From Burkholderiales bacterium (lineage in GTDB: Bacteria; Pseudomonadota; Gammaproteobacteria; Burkholderiales; Burkholderiaceae_C): DNA of 56,285 nt. This document shows, piece after piece, positions 42,104 through 50,887 of the stretch. The notes under the pieces were generated by a model. The model worked only from the letters and a program-made list of their open reading frames with translations, was not told the origin of the DNA and made no database searches. Where the stretch lies: the NCBI GenBank assembly GCA_016223165.1, contig JACRPO010000021.1:1-56285 (forward strand), in the 5' to 3' direction. The position numbers were made by a program, and so were the translations under genes. Numbering within the stretch: position 1 is the first letter of the stretch; each line of letters starts with the position of its first letter.

Positions 42104-42811
42104 ATGGCCCCCTCGCGTGCAAATCGATCGGCCGGCGCACCGGGCGCGACGCTGCGCTCGCCCGACGGCGACCTCGGCGCGACGCGCGACCGCATCCTGG
42201 ACGCCGCCTTCCGGCGCCTGGTGACCGAAGGCTATGCCGCGCTCAGCGTGCGCGAGATCGCCAAGGACGCGGGTGTCAACCACGCGCTCATCAACTACCA
42301 CTTCCGCAGCAAGGACCAGCTCGTCATCGACGTGCTCGATGCGGTCAACCAGAAGCTGCTGGCACGGCAGGCGGCGATGTACCAGGCCGGCGGCAGCTTC
42401 GCGGAGAAGTGGTCCAACGCCCGCCGCTTCTACGAGAGCGACCTCGAGTCCGGGTTCGTGCGCATGCAGGCGGAGCTTTGGGCCGCGAGCCTTTCCAACC
42501 CCGGCCTGCGCGAGAAGTTCCTGCCGCGCCTGCTGGCCTGGAAGCAGATCGTGCTCGAGGTCGTGCGCGAAGCGCTGGCTGCCTACGAAGCCGAAGGCGT
42601 GAAGCTGCCCCCACCCTTCACGCCCGAGGTGATTGCCTGCTGGATCTCCGAGTTCTGGCTCGGCATGGAGTTCGCCGACCTGCTGGGCGTGAAAGCAGAG
42701 CAGGTGCAGCACAAGGCAGCGCTCGACGCGGTGCAGTGGTTGCTCGAGCGGCTGGACAGTGATCGCCGCAAGAGCGCGGCGCGGGCCGCGCCGCGAGGGA
42801 GGACGCGGTGA
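42104..42811 (+). CDS. TetR/AcrR-family (BetI-like) transcriptional repressor
   Basis: 235 residues. The N-terminal helix-turn-helix (about residues 27-75) reads TRDRILDAAFRRLVTEGYAA then VREIAKDAGVNHALINYHF. The C-terminal domain resembles BetI (AELWAASLSNPGLREKF; WISEFWLGMEF), where the ligand pocket lies. The ligand is unknown. The start is next to a strong palindrome and promoter, and the stop overlaps the start of the hydrolase-glycosyltransferase gene (GTGA), so it probably represses both itself and that gene. Confidence 0.88.
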   Translation: MAPSRANRSAGAPGATLRSPDGDLGATRDRILDAAFRRLVTEGYAALSVREIAKDAGVNHALINYHFRSKDQLVIDVLDAVNQKLLARQAAMYQAGGSFAEKWSNARRFYESDLESGFVRMQAELWAASLSNPGLREKFLPRLLAWKQIVLEVVREALAAYEAEGVKLPPPFTPEVIACWISEFWLGMEFADLLGVKAEQVQHKAALDAVQWLLERLDSDRRKSAARAAPRGRTR

Positions 42812-45042
42812 ACGCGCCGCCGCCATCGCCACCGTCGCCGCCGGCTCCCCCCTGGTCGGCGCGCTTCGCGCAGATCGCCGGACCGCTGCCGGCGCCCGCC
42901 GTACTGCCGCCGGGCGAGGCGCTGCCTTTCGGCACCCTCGAGCCGGCGCGCCAGGGCCGTGTCGAACGTGACGGCGTGCGCCTGTGGTACGCGGTATGGG
43001 GCGACAGCGGACCGTGGGTGGCCTTCGCGCCGCCGTTCCAGATCGTGCACAGCGCGATGCTGAAGGCCGTCGTGCCGTATCTCTCGCAGCACTTCCGCGT
43101 CGTCACGACCGACGGGCGCGGCAACGGCCGCTCGGACCGGCCTGACGACCCGGCTGCGTACAGCTTCGACCACTTCCACGCCGACTTCGTGGCCGTGCTC
43201 GACGCCGTCGGCGCCGACCGCGTGGCGCTCGTCGGCATCTCGGCGGCGGCGCTGACGGTGCTGCGCGTCGCGGCCGAACAGCCCGGGCGCGTGACCCATG
43301 TCGTGACGGCCGGCGGCTTCGCCGACTCGCTGGCCGTGGACGAGCGCGTGGCGCGCCGCTTCGCCGCCGAGAGCGAGCTGCTGCGCAACGACTGGCCGGG
43401 CTACATCGACTGGTTCATCGGCATGATCTTCAGCGAGCCGCACTCGACCAAGCCGTACGAGGACGGCGTGCGCTACGGCTGGGCCACCGCGCCGCGCTGG
43501 CTCGACGCCTGCCGGCACGGCTGGCTCGGCACCGACGTGCGCGAGCTCGCGCGGCGCATCAGCTGCCCGACGCTCGTGATCCACGGCAGCGAGGACGCGC
43601 GCGTGCCCATCGTCAAGGGCGAGCAGATCCACGCCCTCGTACCCGGCTCGCGTTTGCTGCGCGTGGGCGGCGGCGGCCACGTCACCGCGGCGCGCGACCC
43701 GGTGCTGTTCAACCGCGCGCTGCGCGAATTCATCGGTGGCGTGCTCGGTGGCCCGCTCGGGGGCTCGCTCGGTGGCCTGGTGCGCGAGCGCACCTGGGTG
43801 CGCGCCATGAAGCGGCCGCGCCGCGCCCTCTTCATCTCGAGCCCCATCGGCCTTGGCCATGCGCAGCGCGACCTCGCCATCGCGCGCGAGTTGCGCAAGC
43901 TGCAGCCCGACCTGGCGATCGACTGGTTCACGGTCGACCCGGCGGCGAGCTACCTCGAGCGCGAGGGTGAGCGCGTGCACCCGATCACCGCCCGCCTGGC
44001 CAACGAGAGCCGCCACTTTGAGAACAGCGTGGCCGGCGAGCACGACCTCTCGGCCTTCTTCGCGCTGCGCACGATGGACGAGCTCATGAGCCGCAACTTC
44101 ATGACCTTCGTCGACCTGATGGAGGCCGAGCACTACGACATCGTCATCGGCGACGAGGCCTGGGACGTCGACTACTACTACCACGAGAACCCGGAGCTCA
44201 AGCGCCAGCCCTTCGTCTTCCTCACCGACTTCGTCGGCTGCCTGCCGATGGAGGAGGGCAATCAGCGCGAGGCCTTCCTGTGCGCCGACCGCAACGCCGA
44301 CGACATCGAACACGTGGCGCGTTACCCGTACCTGCGCGACGCCGCCATCTTCGTCGGCAACCGCGAGGACGTGACCGAGCAGGCCTTCGGCCCCGGGCTG
44401 CCCGGCATCCGCGAGTGGACCGACCGCAACTTCTGCTATTGCGGCTACTGCCTGCCGTTCGACCCGCGCTCGCTCGCCGATACCGAGGCGCTGCGCGCGC
44501 GCCATGGCTACCGCGCCGACGAGAAGGTGGCCATCGCCGCGGTGGGCGGCACCTCGGCCGGGCGCCACCTGCTGCGGCGCATCGCGGCGGCTTTCCCGCG
44601 CATGAAGCGGGAGGTGCCCGAACTGCGGCTCGTGCTCGTCACCGGGCCGCGCCTGGCGACCGATGAGTTCGAGCCCCAGCCGGGCCTGGAGCTGCGCCCT
44701 TACGTGCACAACCTCTATGAACACCTGGCCTGCTGCGACCTCGCGCTCGTGCAAGGCGGCCTGTCGACGACGATGGAACTCGTCGCGACGCGGCGGCCGT
44801 TCCTGAGCTTTCCGTTGCAGCGCCACTTCGAGCAATGCGTGCATGTGCGCCGGCGCCTGGCCAACTACGCGGCCGACCGCTCGATGGACTATGCGGCGAC
44901 GCTCGACCCCGATGCGCTCGCCGAGCGCGCGTTGCGCGCGATGCACGAGCCGGTGCGCTACCGGCCCGTGGAGACCGATGGCGCGGCGCGCGCCGCCCTG
45001 CGCATCGCGCAGGTGCTCGACAACCGCTGGTGGGCGCGATAG
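42808..45042 (+). CDS. Alpha/beta hydrolase fused to a GT-B glycosyltransferase
   Basis: 744 residues from GTG 42808 after GGGAGGACGCG. Residues 55-315 are an alpha/beta hydrolase with a likely triad S145 (GISAAA, where the last Gly of GxSxG is Ala), D263 (GSEDARVP) and H291 (GGGGHVTAA). A GGVLGGPLGGSLGG linker leads to a UGT/MurG-like glycosyltransferase (334-744; FISSPIGLGHAQRDLAIA; C-terminal donor-site LALVQGGLSTTMEL). M334 could once have been a separate start. I infer tailoring of a lipid or small hydrophobic molecule; the substrate is unknown. Control by the TetR protein is likely. Confidence 0.78.
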   Translation: MNAPPPSPPSPPAPPWSARFAQIAGPLPAPAVLPPGEALPFGTLEPARQGRVERDGVRLWYAVWGDSGPWVAFAPPFQIVHSAMLKAVVPYLSQHFRVVTTDGRGNGRSDRPDDPAAYSFDHFHADFVAVLDAVGADRVALVGISAAALTVLRVAAEQPGRVTHVVTAGGFADSLAVDERVARRFAAESELLRNDWPGYIDWFIGMIFSEPHSTKPYEDGVRYGWATAPRWLDACRHGWLGTDVRELARRISCPTLVIHGSEDARVPIVKGEQIHALVPGSRLLRVGGGGHVTAARDPVLFNRALREFIGGVLGGPLGGSLGGLVRERTWVRAMKRPRRALFISSPIGLGHAQRDLAIARELRKLQPDLAIDWFTVDPAASYLEREGERVHPITARLANESRHFENSVAGEHDLSAFFALRTMDELMSRNFMTFVDLMEAEHYDIVIGDEAWDVDYYYHENPELKRQPFVFLTDFVGCLPMEEGNQREAFLCADRNADDIEHVARYPYLRDAAIFVGNREDVTEQAFGPGLPGIREWTDRNFCYCGYCLPFDPRSLADTEALRARHGYRADEKVAIAAVGGTSAGRHLLRRIAAAFPRMKREVPELRLVLVTGPRLATDEFEPQPGLELRPYVHNLYEHLACCDLALVQGGLSTTMELVATRRPFLSFPLQRHFEQCVHVRRRLANYAADRSMDYAATLDPDALAERALRAMHEPVRYRPVETDGAARAALRIAQVLDNRWWAR

Positions 45043-45285
45043 GCGGGCCGTCATGACACGCACTGCACGCGCCGCGTCGCAGCGCCCGCGCCGGCCGCCG
45101 GGCTGCGAAGTGCCTTGAGGCACGCGGGCCGCGGCCATCGGGCAGGCGGCCCCTCTATCAACTCAGCCGATCGATCCCGCCGGGCGCGGGGTCCGGCCTT
45201 GCTCGGCCTGCCGACCCGTCGGCAGCCGCCGCCGGCGGCGCTCGTCCCGACGATCGTCGTGCCCATCCTTCACCGGAGACCTGTC
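45043..45285. other. Intergenic, nothing recognised
   Basis: A 243-bp GC-rich gap between the hydrolase-glycosyltransferase and methyltransferase genes. No repeat, hairpin with T-tract or convincing promoter was seen beyond the CCGGAG ribosome site for the next gene. Confidence 0.4.
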
Positions 45286-46047
45286 ATGTCCTTCATCGCT
45301 GCCCTGTACGGCCTCGTGGTCTACGTCTTCTTCCTCGCCACCTTCGTCTATGCCATCGGCTTCGTCGGCAACCTGCCGCTGCTGCCGAAGACCATCGACA
45401 GCGGCGCCGCCGCGCCGCTGTTGGAGATGCTGGTGATCGACCTCGCGCTGCTCGGCCTCTTCGCCGTGCAGCACAGCGTGATGGCGCGCCGCGGCTTCAA
45501 GCGCTGGTGGACGCGCTTCGTGCCCGAGTGCATCGAGCGCAGCACCTTCGTGCTCGCTGCCACGGCGGCATTGGTGCTGCTGCTGTGGCAGTGGCGCCCG
45601 CTCGCCGCGCCGCTGGTGTGGGACGTGCGCGACCCGCTCGGCGCAGCGCTGCTGCACGCCGTCTTCTGGCTCGGCTGGGGGGTGCTGCTGATCAGCACCT
45701 TCCTCATCAACCACTTCGAGCTCTTCGGCCTGCGCCAGGTGTGGGCCAACCTCACCGGCCGCGCCTTGCCGACGCCGACCTTCCGCACGCCGCTCTTCTA
45801 CCGCCACGTGCGGCATCCGATCTACCTCGGCTTCGTGCTCGCGTTCTGGGCCGCGCCGCAGATGAGTGCCGGCCACCTGCTCTTCGCGGCGGCGTGCACG
45901 GGCTACATCCTGATCGGCATCTGGTTCGAGGAGCGCGACCTCGTGGCGCAGTTCGGCGAACGCTACCGCGTCTACCGCGAGCAGGCGGGCATGCTGCTGC
46001 CGAAGTTCGGCTCGCGCGGCCGCGCCGGCCCGGCGCCGAAGACCTGA
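45286..46047 (+). CDS. Methanethiol S-methyltransferase-like (MddA/NnrU family) membrane protein
   Basis: 253 residues with five to six membrane helices. The start at 45286 follows CACCGGAGAC. Family signatures include LFAVQHSVMARRGFKRWWTR, ERSTFVLAATAAL, NHFELFGLRQVW, FYRHVRHPIYLGF and the C-terminal FEERDLVAQFGERY typical of isoprenylcysteine-methyltransferase-like proteins. The MddA subfamily makes dimethyl sulfide from methanethiol with SAM (established); assignment here rests on remembered sequence similarity. Confidence 0.75.
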   Translation: MSFIAALYGLVVYVFFLATFVYAIGFVGNLPLLPKTIDSGAAAPLLEMLVIDLALLGLFAVQHSVMARRGFKRWWTRFVPECIERSTFVLAATAALVLLLWQWRPLAAPLVWDVRDPLGAALLHAVFWLGWGVLLISTFLINHFELFGLRQVWANLTGRALPTPTFRTPLFYRHVRHPIYLGFVLAFWAAPQMSAGHLLFAAACTGYILIGIWFEERDLVAQFGERYRVYREQAGMLLPKFGSRGRAGPAPKT

Positions 46048-46066
46048 GGCGCGCGTCGCGGCGGCC

Positions 46067-47578
46067 TCAGCGCCGGCCGATCGCCGCCAGCAGCTCGCTC
46101 ATCGGCACGACGCGGCTGTGCAGCGGCAGGATGCGGTCCACGTCGAGGCCCAGCCGTTCGATGTTCTGCACGAGGTTGACGTTGTTGGCGTTGGGCGCCG
46201 GCGGCGGCGGGCTGTTGGGCGGGCCGGGGGTGTAGGCGTCGGCCTCGATGAGCAGGCGCTCCTTCGGCAGCCACACCAGGTTGAAGCCCTGGGCATGGAC
46301 GCTGCCCTGGATCTCGTGCACTTCCACCGTGCGGCGGCCGTCGCTGATGACGTGCTTGCCCGAGTAGCCGACGATGCGCGCGCTTGCGGCAGCTTTGCCG
46401 CTCTTGGCGAAGTGGTCGGGGGCGATGCGGTTGGGGTTGGCGAACACGCGCTCGAGATAGGGCTTGGCTGCGGCGCTGACGATGAGCGTGGCGCCTTCGC
46501 CCGCCGCGGCGCGCAGGCCGCCGGCGTGGTCGAAGTGGTGATGCGAGTTGATCACCGTGCCCACCTTCTTGCCCGGCACGAGCGCGTTGGCGGCGGCAAA
46601 CACCGCGAGCGTGCGCCCGTCGTACAGCGGCGCCTCGACGAGCACGATCTCGCCCGCCATCTCGATGGCAACGCTGTTGTGCGAGCCGCCGGCGATGAAC
46701 CAGACGCCGTCGGCGACCGGCGTGGTGCTCGCCGTCTCGCGGAATGCGCGCACGTTGTCGGGCACGGCGATCTCCACCGGCGTCCCCACCGTCACCTGCG
46801 TGGCGGTGACGTCGTAGACCTCGTGGCTGCCGATGCTCTGGCGCACGCGCATCGGGAAGCGCAGCGTGCCGCCGATGTCGCGGTAGTCGCTGAAGGTGGT
46901 GACGACGGCGGTGTCGCCGAGCACGGGGTGCGGCAGCGTCGACTCGATGCGCGAGACGGTGTGGCTGTCGTCGAGCACGAGGGTGGCGGCGAAGGCGCCG
47001 GGCACGGTGAAGCTGAGCGTGTTCAGCGTCCTGCCTTCGACGCTGCGTGTGCCCGAGGTGGCGTTGAACTTGCGCGCCGCCTTCACGGCGCCCTGCGGCG
47101 TGCCGAGCCACAGGTCGTGCTGGCGCGCGGCCACGGCGATCGGCGCGGGGGCGGCATTGGGGCCGGCCTGGTTCCATGCGAAGCCTTCGCGCACCAGGGC
47201 CACGGCGCGAAGCTCGCCCTGTCCCATCAGCGGCACGGCGCCGCCGCCCGTCGGCTCGGCGCGGCTGCGGCCGGACTCCTCGCGCATCGCGCCGGTCTCG
47301 AAGTTCATCGAGCGCGTGAGTTGCGAGACGTTGAGCGCCGGCCACGGGTTGCCAGGCTGGAAGGCCTGGCCGAAGGTGTTGCCGGTGCCGCGCGCGGTGA
47401 CCGACAACGTGCTCGCCGTCGCGCCGCCGAGCGCCTGCTCGGCGCGCGCGATGAGCGTGGCCGCGTCGGGTGCCGGGGGTGAACTGGCGCACCCGGCGAG
47501 CAGGGCCGCGCAAAGCGCCGAGGCCGTGACCGTGGCCGAGAGGCGCGGAAGGCGAAGAAGACTTGCTGACTGTTGCAT
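46067..47578 (-). CDS. Lipoprotein MBL-fold metallo-hydrolase
   Basis: 503 residues from ATG 47578. An N-terminal lipobox (LCAALLAGC) targets it to the envelope. The first ~270 residues form an LolA-like beta-rich region; the metallo-beta-lactamase domain has the zinc motif H346-x-H348-x-D350-H351 (SHHHFDHAGG) and ends with LPLHSRVVPMSELL. The substrate is unknown; family members act on lactones, esters or thiols. It converges on the methyltransferase gene with a 19-bp gap. Confidence 0.82.
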   Translation of the reverse strand: MQQSASLLRLPRLSATVTASALCAALLAGCASSPPAPDAATLIARAEQALGGATASTLSVTARGTGNTFGQAFQPGNPWPALNVSQLTRSMNFETGAMREESGRSRAEPTGGGAVPLMGQGELRAVALVREGFAWNQAGPNAAPAPIAVAARQHDLWLGTPQGAVKAARKFNATSGTRSVEGRTLNTLSFTVPGAFAATLVLDDSHTVSRIESTLPHPVLGDTAVVTTFSDYRDIGGTLRFPMRVRQSIGSHEVYDVTATQVTVGTPVEIAVPDNVRAFRETASTTPVADGVWFIAGGSHNSVAIEMAGEIVLVEAPLYDGRTLAVFAAANALVPGKKVGTVINSHHHFDHAGGLRAAAGEGATLIVSAAAKPYLERVFANPNRIAPDHFAKSGKAAASARIVGYSGKHVISDGRRTVEVHEIQGSVHAQGFNLVWLPKERLLIEADAYTPGPPNSPPPPAPNANNVNLVQNIERLGLDVDRILPLHSRVVPMSELLAAIGRR

Positions 47579-47724
47579 GGCGCCGCGAACTCCACGTTCG
47601 AGAAGACGAAGGGGTGGCAGGCTTGCACCGGCGTGGCCCGCGCACCAGCGGGAAAACAGCGATGCCGGCGATGGAATGCCGGGCGGGCCTCGATCGTCCC
47701 GGCCGGCGGCATCGTTCGCCGCGG

Positions 47725-47753
47725 GCAAAGAAAAGCCCGCCGGTGGGCGGGCT
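47725..47753 (-). terminator. Intrinsic terminator, minus strand
   Basis: The palindrome AGCCCGCCGGTGGGCGGGCT (47734-47753) is followed on the minus strand by TTTTCTTTGC. Its position after 47829 makes it the terminator of the small membrane-peptide gene. Confidence 0.8.
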
Positions 47754-47764
47754 CGGTTCGCCGC

Positions 47765-47835
47765 GGTGGGCGCGGCTCAGGGGTGGGGCTCGGTGGTGCG
47801 GCTCAGTGGCGCGGCTCAGTGGTGCGGATCAGTGC
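47765..47835. repeat. Short tandem repeats, GGTGCGGCTCAGT-like
   Basis: Four to five imperfect copies of a ~14-bp unit (GTGGCGCGGCTCAGTGGTGC) lie between the terminator and the end of the small membrane-peptide gene, the last copies overlapping its stop codon region. Confidence 0.6.
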
Positions 47836-47972
47836 GGGCCGTGGTTCTTGCGCGCCCATTCCTTGGCCCAGGCGTCCGAGCGGGCCTGTTCGCGCGCCCC
47901 CATGGTCATGGTCCAGGTGAGGAAGCCGGTGGCGAAGAGCAGCGGAACGAGAGCGAGGAAGACAGGGATCAT
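47829..47972 (-). CDS. Small single-pass membrane peptide, 47 residues
   Basis: ATG 47972 opens a 47-codon frame beginning with a clear membrane helix (PVFLALVPLLFATGFLTWTM) and continuing as a hydrophilic tail, REQARSDAWAKEWARKNHGP. A strong terminator on the same strand lies 75 bp beyond its stop, supporting a real transcript. The ribosome site is weak. Function unknown. Extending the frame upstream gives only low-complexity sequence. Confidence 0.6.
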   Translation of the reverse strand: MIPVFLALVPLLFATGFLTWTMTMGAREQARSDAWAKEWARKNHGPH

Positions 47973-48108
47973 GGCGTTCGATGGGTTGATGGAAGAGGGG
48001 GCAGATCGATTTCGGCCTGCGCCGTGCGCACTTGAGCGCCGCGCCCGTGCGGCGCGCCACGGTTCACCGCCGGAGCACGGCGCTGACGCGCCGCAGGCCA
48101 TGCGCGCC

Positions 48109-49119
48109 TCAGGCGAACCAGCGCTCGCGCACCTCGGCCGGCAGTTGCGAGCCGGTGGCACTGCTGGTGCGGTGCGCGCGCTCGAGCACCTGCCAGAAGT
48201 AGCGGTAGCTGGCGCGGTCGTGCAGCCGGTCCTCGCCGAGCAGGCGGTGGCGGATGGGCGCCCACTGCGCGCGCTCGGCAGCGTCGATGATCTCGATCGC
48301 CACGTCGACCTCGGCCGCCGAGGGCGCGAAGGCCTCGACGATGATCTTCACCTGCGCCGGGTGGATGCTCCACATGCGCGTGTAGCCGAGCTGCCGCGCC
48401 GCGCGCTGCGCCGCCTGCGCCAGCGCCTCGAAGTTGCGGAACTCGGTGACGACGCAGTGCGAGGGCACCTTGCCGTGCGCATGGCAGGCGGCGGCGATCT
48501 CGAGCTTGGCGCGCAGCACGAGCGGGTGCTCGAACTGGCCGGTGATGCCCATCGCCGACTGCGGGATGGCGCCGCGGTGCGCCGAGACGAAGTCCATGAG
48601 CCCGAAGCTGAGCGACTCGATGCGCGGGTGTGCCGCCATCGCGTGCACCTCGGCCAGCGCGCCGTGCGTCTCGATGAGCGCGTGCAGCGGCACCATGGCG
48701 CCGCCGGCATCGACGATGAGCTTGCCGGCGCGCTGCAGGTCGGCCAGGCCGCGCGGCTTGGGGAGCATCAGGTAGGCGGGCGCCTGGCTCGCCTTCAGCA
48801 CCGTCGCCGCCACCTCGGTGAAGCAGGGGTGGTCCACCGGCAGCAGGCGCACGCCGACACGGCCGAAGCGGTTGGCCGGCGAGCCGAGCATCTCGGCGAT
48901 GAGCTGCGCCTGCTCGATCTCGCCGCCCACGGGCGCGCCGTCTTCGTTGTCGAGCGTCACGTCGAACACCGGGCCGAGCTCGCCCTGCAGCTCGAGGCTC
49001 TTGCGCATGCGCGCCTCGACGCCGCAGTAGTGGTCGCATACCGGCAGCGAAGAGACGACGCGCTCGTCGGGGTCGAACAGCGCGACGCGAGGATGCACGG
49101 CTTGGGTCGGGTCGGTCAT
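48109..49119 (-). CDS. HpcH/HpaI aldolase / citrate lyase beta-subunit-like (CitE) protein
   Basis: 336 residues from ATG 49119 (TDPTQAVHPRVALFDPDERV). The TIM-barrel CitE-like family is shown by DVTLDNEDGAPVG, LPKPRGLADLQRAG, LIETHGALAEVHAMA, SFGLMDFVSAHRGA and WSIHPAQVKIIVEAF. Likely a malyl-, citramalyl- or similar CoA-ester lyase. Divergent from tctC across 232 bp, so it may process the organic acid taken up by the TctCBA system. Confidence 0.85.
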   Translation of the reverse strand: MTDPTQAVHPRVALFDPDERVVSSLPVCDHYCGVEARMRKSLELQGELGPVFDVTLDNEDGAPVGGEIEQAQLIAEMLGSPANRFGRVGVRLLPVDHPCFTEVAATVLKASQAPAYLMLPKPRGLADLQRAGKLIVDAGGAMVPLHALIETHGALAEVHAMAAHPRIESLSFGLMDFVSAHRGAIPQSAMGITGQFEHPLVLRAKLEIAAACHAHGKVPSHCVVTEFRNFEALAQAAQRAARQLGYTRMWSIHPAQVKIIVEAFAPSAAEVDVAIEIIDAAERAQWAPIRHRLLGEDRLHDRASYRYFWQVLERAHRTSSATGSQLPAEVRERWFA

Positions 49120-49351
49120 GCAGGTCGGGGAGGAGCCGTCTGGCGGAGCGGGCCGCCGCCGCGGGCCCGGGGAGCGATCGTCGGGCGCCACTGTACCCCC
49201 GCAGGCCCACGGAGCGGACCACACAGCGGACCGGCCGCGCGTCCGGGCGCGCCCGGGCCGGCCAGGTTGGGTTTTCCCGCTTGCCGCACAGGCGCCAAGG
49301 CTGGCAGTCTGCGCCCGCCATTCAATTCGTATGACGATTAGGAGACCGACG

Positions 49352-50350
49352 ATGGCCGCTTCCCAACCTGTGCACCGCCGCGTCGCGCTGGCCGCTCTCA
49401 TGGCGGCCTCGGTGGCTGCCGGGGTCTTCGGCAGCAGCGCCGCGCTGGCGCAGACCTACCCCGACCGGCCCATCACGATGGTCGTGCCCTGGGGCGCCGG
49501 CGGCGGCACCGACGCCGTTGCCCGCATGCTGGCCAGCCTGATGGAGAAGGACCTCGGCCAGCCGGTGAACGTCGTCAATCGCACCGGCGGCTCGGGCGTG
49601 GTCGGGCACTCGGCCATCGCCAACGCCGCGCCCGACGGCTACACGATCGGGCTCATCACGGTGGAGATCGCCATGATGCACCACCAGAAGCTGACCGAGC
49701 TGAACCCGGCGAGCTACACGCCGATCGCGCTCGTCAACCTCGACCCCGCCGGCTTCCAGGTGCGTGCCGACTCTCCGTACAAGAGCATGGCCGACGTGGT
49801 CGCGGCGGTGAAGGCCAACCCCGGCAAGTTCAAGGCCTCGGGCACCGGGCAGGGCGGCATCTGGCACCTCGCGCTCGCCGGCTGGCTGCGCGACGCCAAG
49901 ATCGACCCGGCCGCGGTGCCGTGGGTGCCGAGCAACGGCGCCGCGCCCGGGCTGCAGGACCTGGTGGCCGGCGGCGTGGAGTTCGTGCCCTGCTCGCTGC
50001 CCGAGGCGCGCTCGCTCATCGACGCCGGCAAGGTGCGCTCGCTGGCCGTGATGGCCACGCAGCGGGCCGCGCTCTTCCCGAACGTGCCGACGTTGAAGGA
50101 GGCCGCCGGCTCCAACTGGGCCACGGGTGCGTGGCGCGGCATCGCCGCGCCGAAGGGGCTCGCGCCCAATGTCGCGGCCCGGCTCGAGGCCTCGGCGAAG
50201 AAGGCCTACGACAGCAAGGAGTACAAGGACTTCATGGCCCAGCGCGGCTTCGGCCTGCTGTGGGGCGACGGCAAGGAGTTCGCCTCCTTCATGGCCAAGG
50301 CCGATGCCGACATGAAGGCGGTGATGACGGCGGTGGGGCTGGCCAAGTAG
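49352..50350 (+). CDS. Bug-family periplasmic solute receptor (TctC)
   Basis: 332 residues from ATG 49352, which has AGGAG at 8 bp; an ATG at 49331 precedes that ribosome site. A signal peptide (ALAALMAASVAAGVFGSSAA, cut after ALAQ) leads into TYPDRPITMVVPWGAGGGTD, the hallmark of tripartite tricarboxylate transporter receptors. It binds a carboxylate in the periplasm and delivers it to the TctAB permease encoded next. Confidence 0.92.
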   Translation: MAASQPVHRRVALAALMAASVAAGVFGSSAALAQTYPDRPITMVVPWGAGGGTDAVARMLASLMEKDLGQPVNVVNRTGGSGVVGHSAIANAAPDGYTIGLITVEIAMMHHQKLTELNPASYTPIALVNLDPAGFQVRADSPYKSMADVVAAVKANPGKFKASGTGQGGIWHLALAGWLRDAKIDPAAVPWVPSNGAAPGLQDLVAGGVEFVPCSLPEARSLIDAGKVRSLAVMATQRAALFPNVPTLKEAAGSNWATGAWRGIAAPKGLAPNVAARLEASAKKAYDSKEYKDFMAQRGFGLLWGDGKEFASFMAKADADMKAVMTAVGLAK

Positions 50351-50408
50351 GCGGGCGACGAACGGCAGGATCGCGCCACCGGCCTTCAGCACTGCACGCA
50401 CCGGCCCC

Positions 50409-50864
50409 GTGAAACGCATCGATCGCGGGGTCGGCCTGGCCCTGGTCCTGCTCGCCGCGGCCGTGTTGTGGTCGGCGCGCAGCTTTCCGAACGTGCCCGG
50501 CCAGAAGCTCGGTGCCGGCACCTTGCCGACGGTCGTGGGGGCCGGGCTGCTGCTGTGCGGGCTGGTGCTCGCCCTGCGCGGCTGGCGCTCCCGCGAAGAA
50601 GCCGGCGCGGCCCCCATGGCGGCCGAGCACTACGGCAGTGCCTTCGTCATCGTCGTCGTCATCGCGCTGTACCTGCTGGCGTCGGAGCGGCTCGGCTTCC
50701 TGCTGCTGGCGCCGCTGGCGCTGGCGGCGTTGTTCCGGGCCTTCCGCGTCGGCTGGCTGCCGACGCTCTGCTGGGCCATCGGTGGCACGCTCGTCGTGCA
50801 CATCGCGTTCTACAAGCTGCTGCGCGTGCCCCTGCCCTGGGGCGTGCTGCGGCCGCTCTACTGA
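50409..50864 (+). CDS. Tripartite tricarboxylate transporter small subunit (TctB)
   Basis: 151 residues from GTG 50409, with four hydrophobic helices (VGLALVLLAAAVLWSARSFP first) and the length and helix pattern of TctB. It sits between tctC (58 bp upstream) and tctA (23 bp downstream). The ribosome site is not obvious. Confidence 0.85.
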   Translation: MKRIDRGVGLALVLLAAAVLWSARSFPNVPGQKLGAGTLPTVVGAGLLLCGLVLALRGWRSREEAGAAPMAAEHYGSAFVIVVVIALYLLASERLGFLLLAPLALAALFRAFRVGWLPTLCWAIGGTLVVHIAFYKLLRVPLPWGVLRPLY

Positions 50865-50887
50865 CGATCCACTGAAGAGGCCACCCC

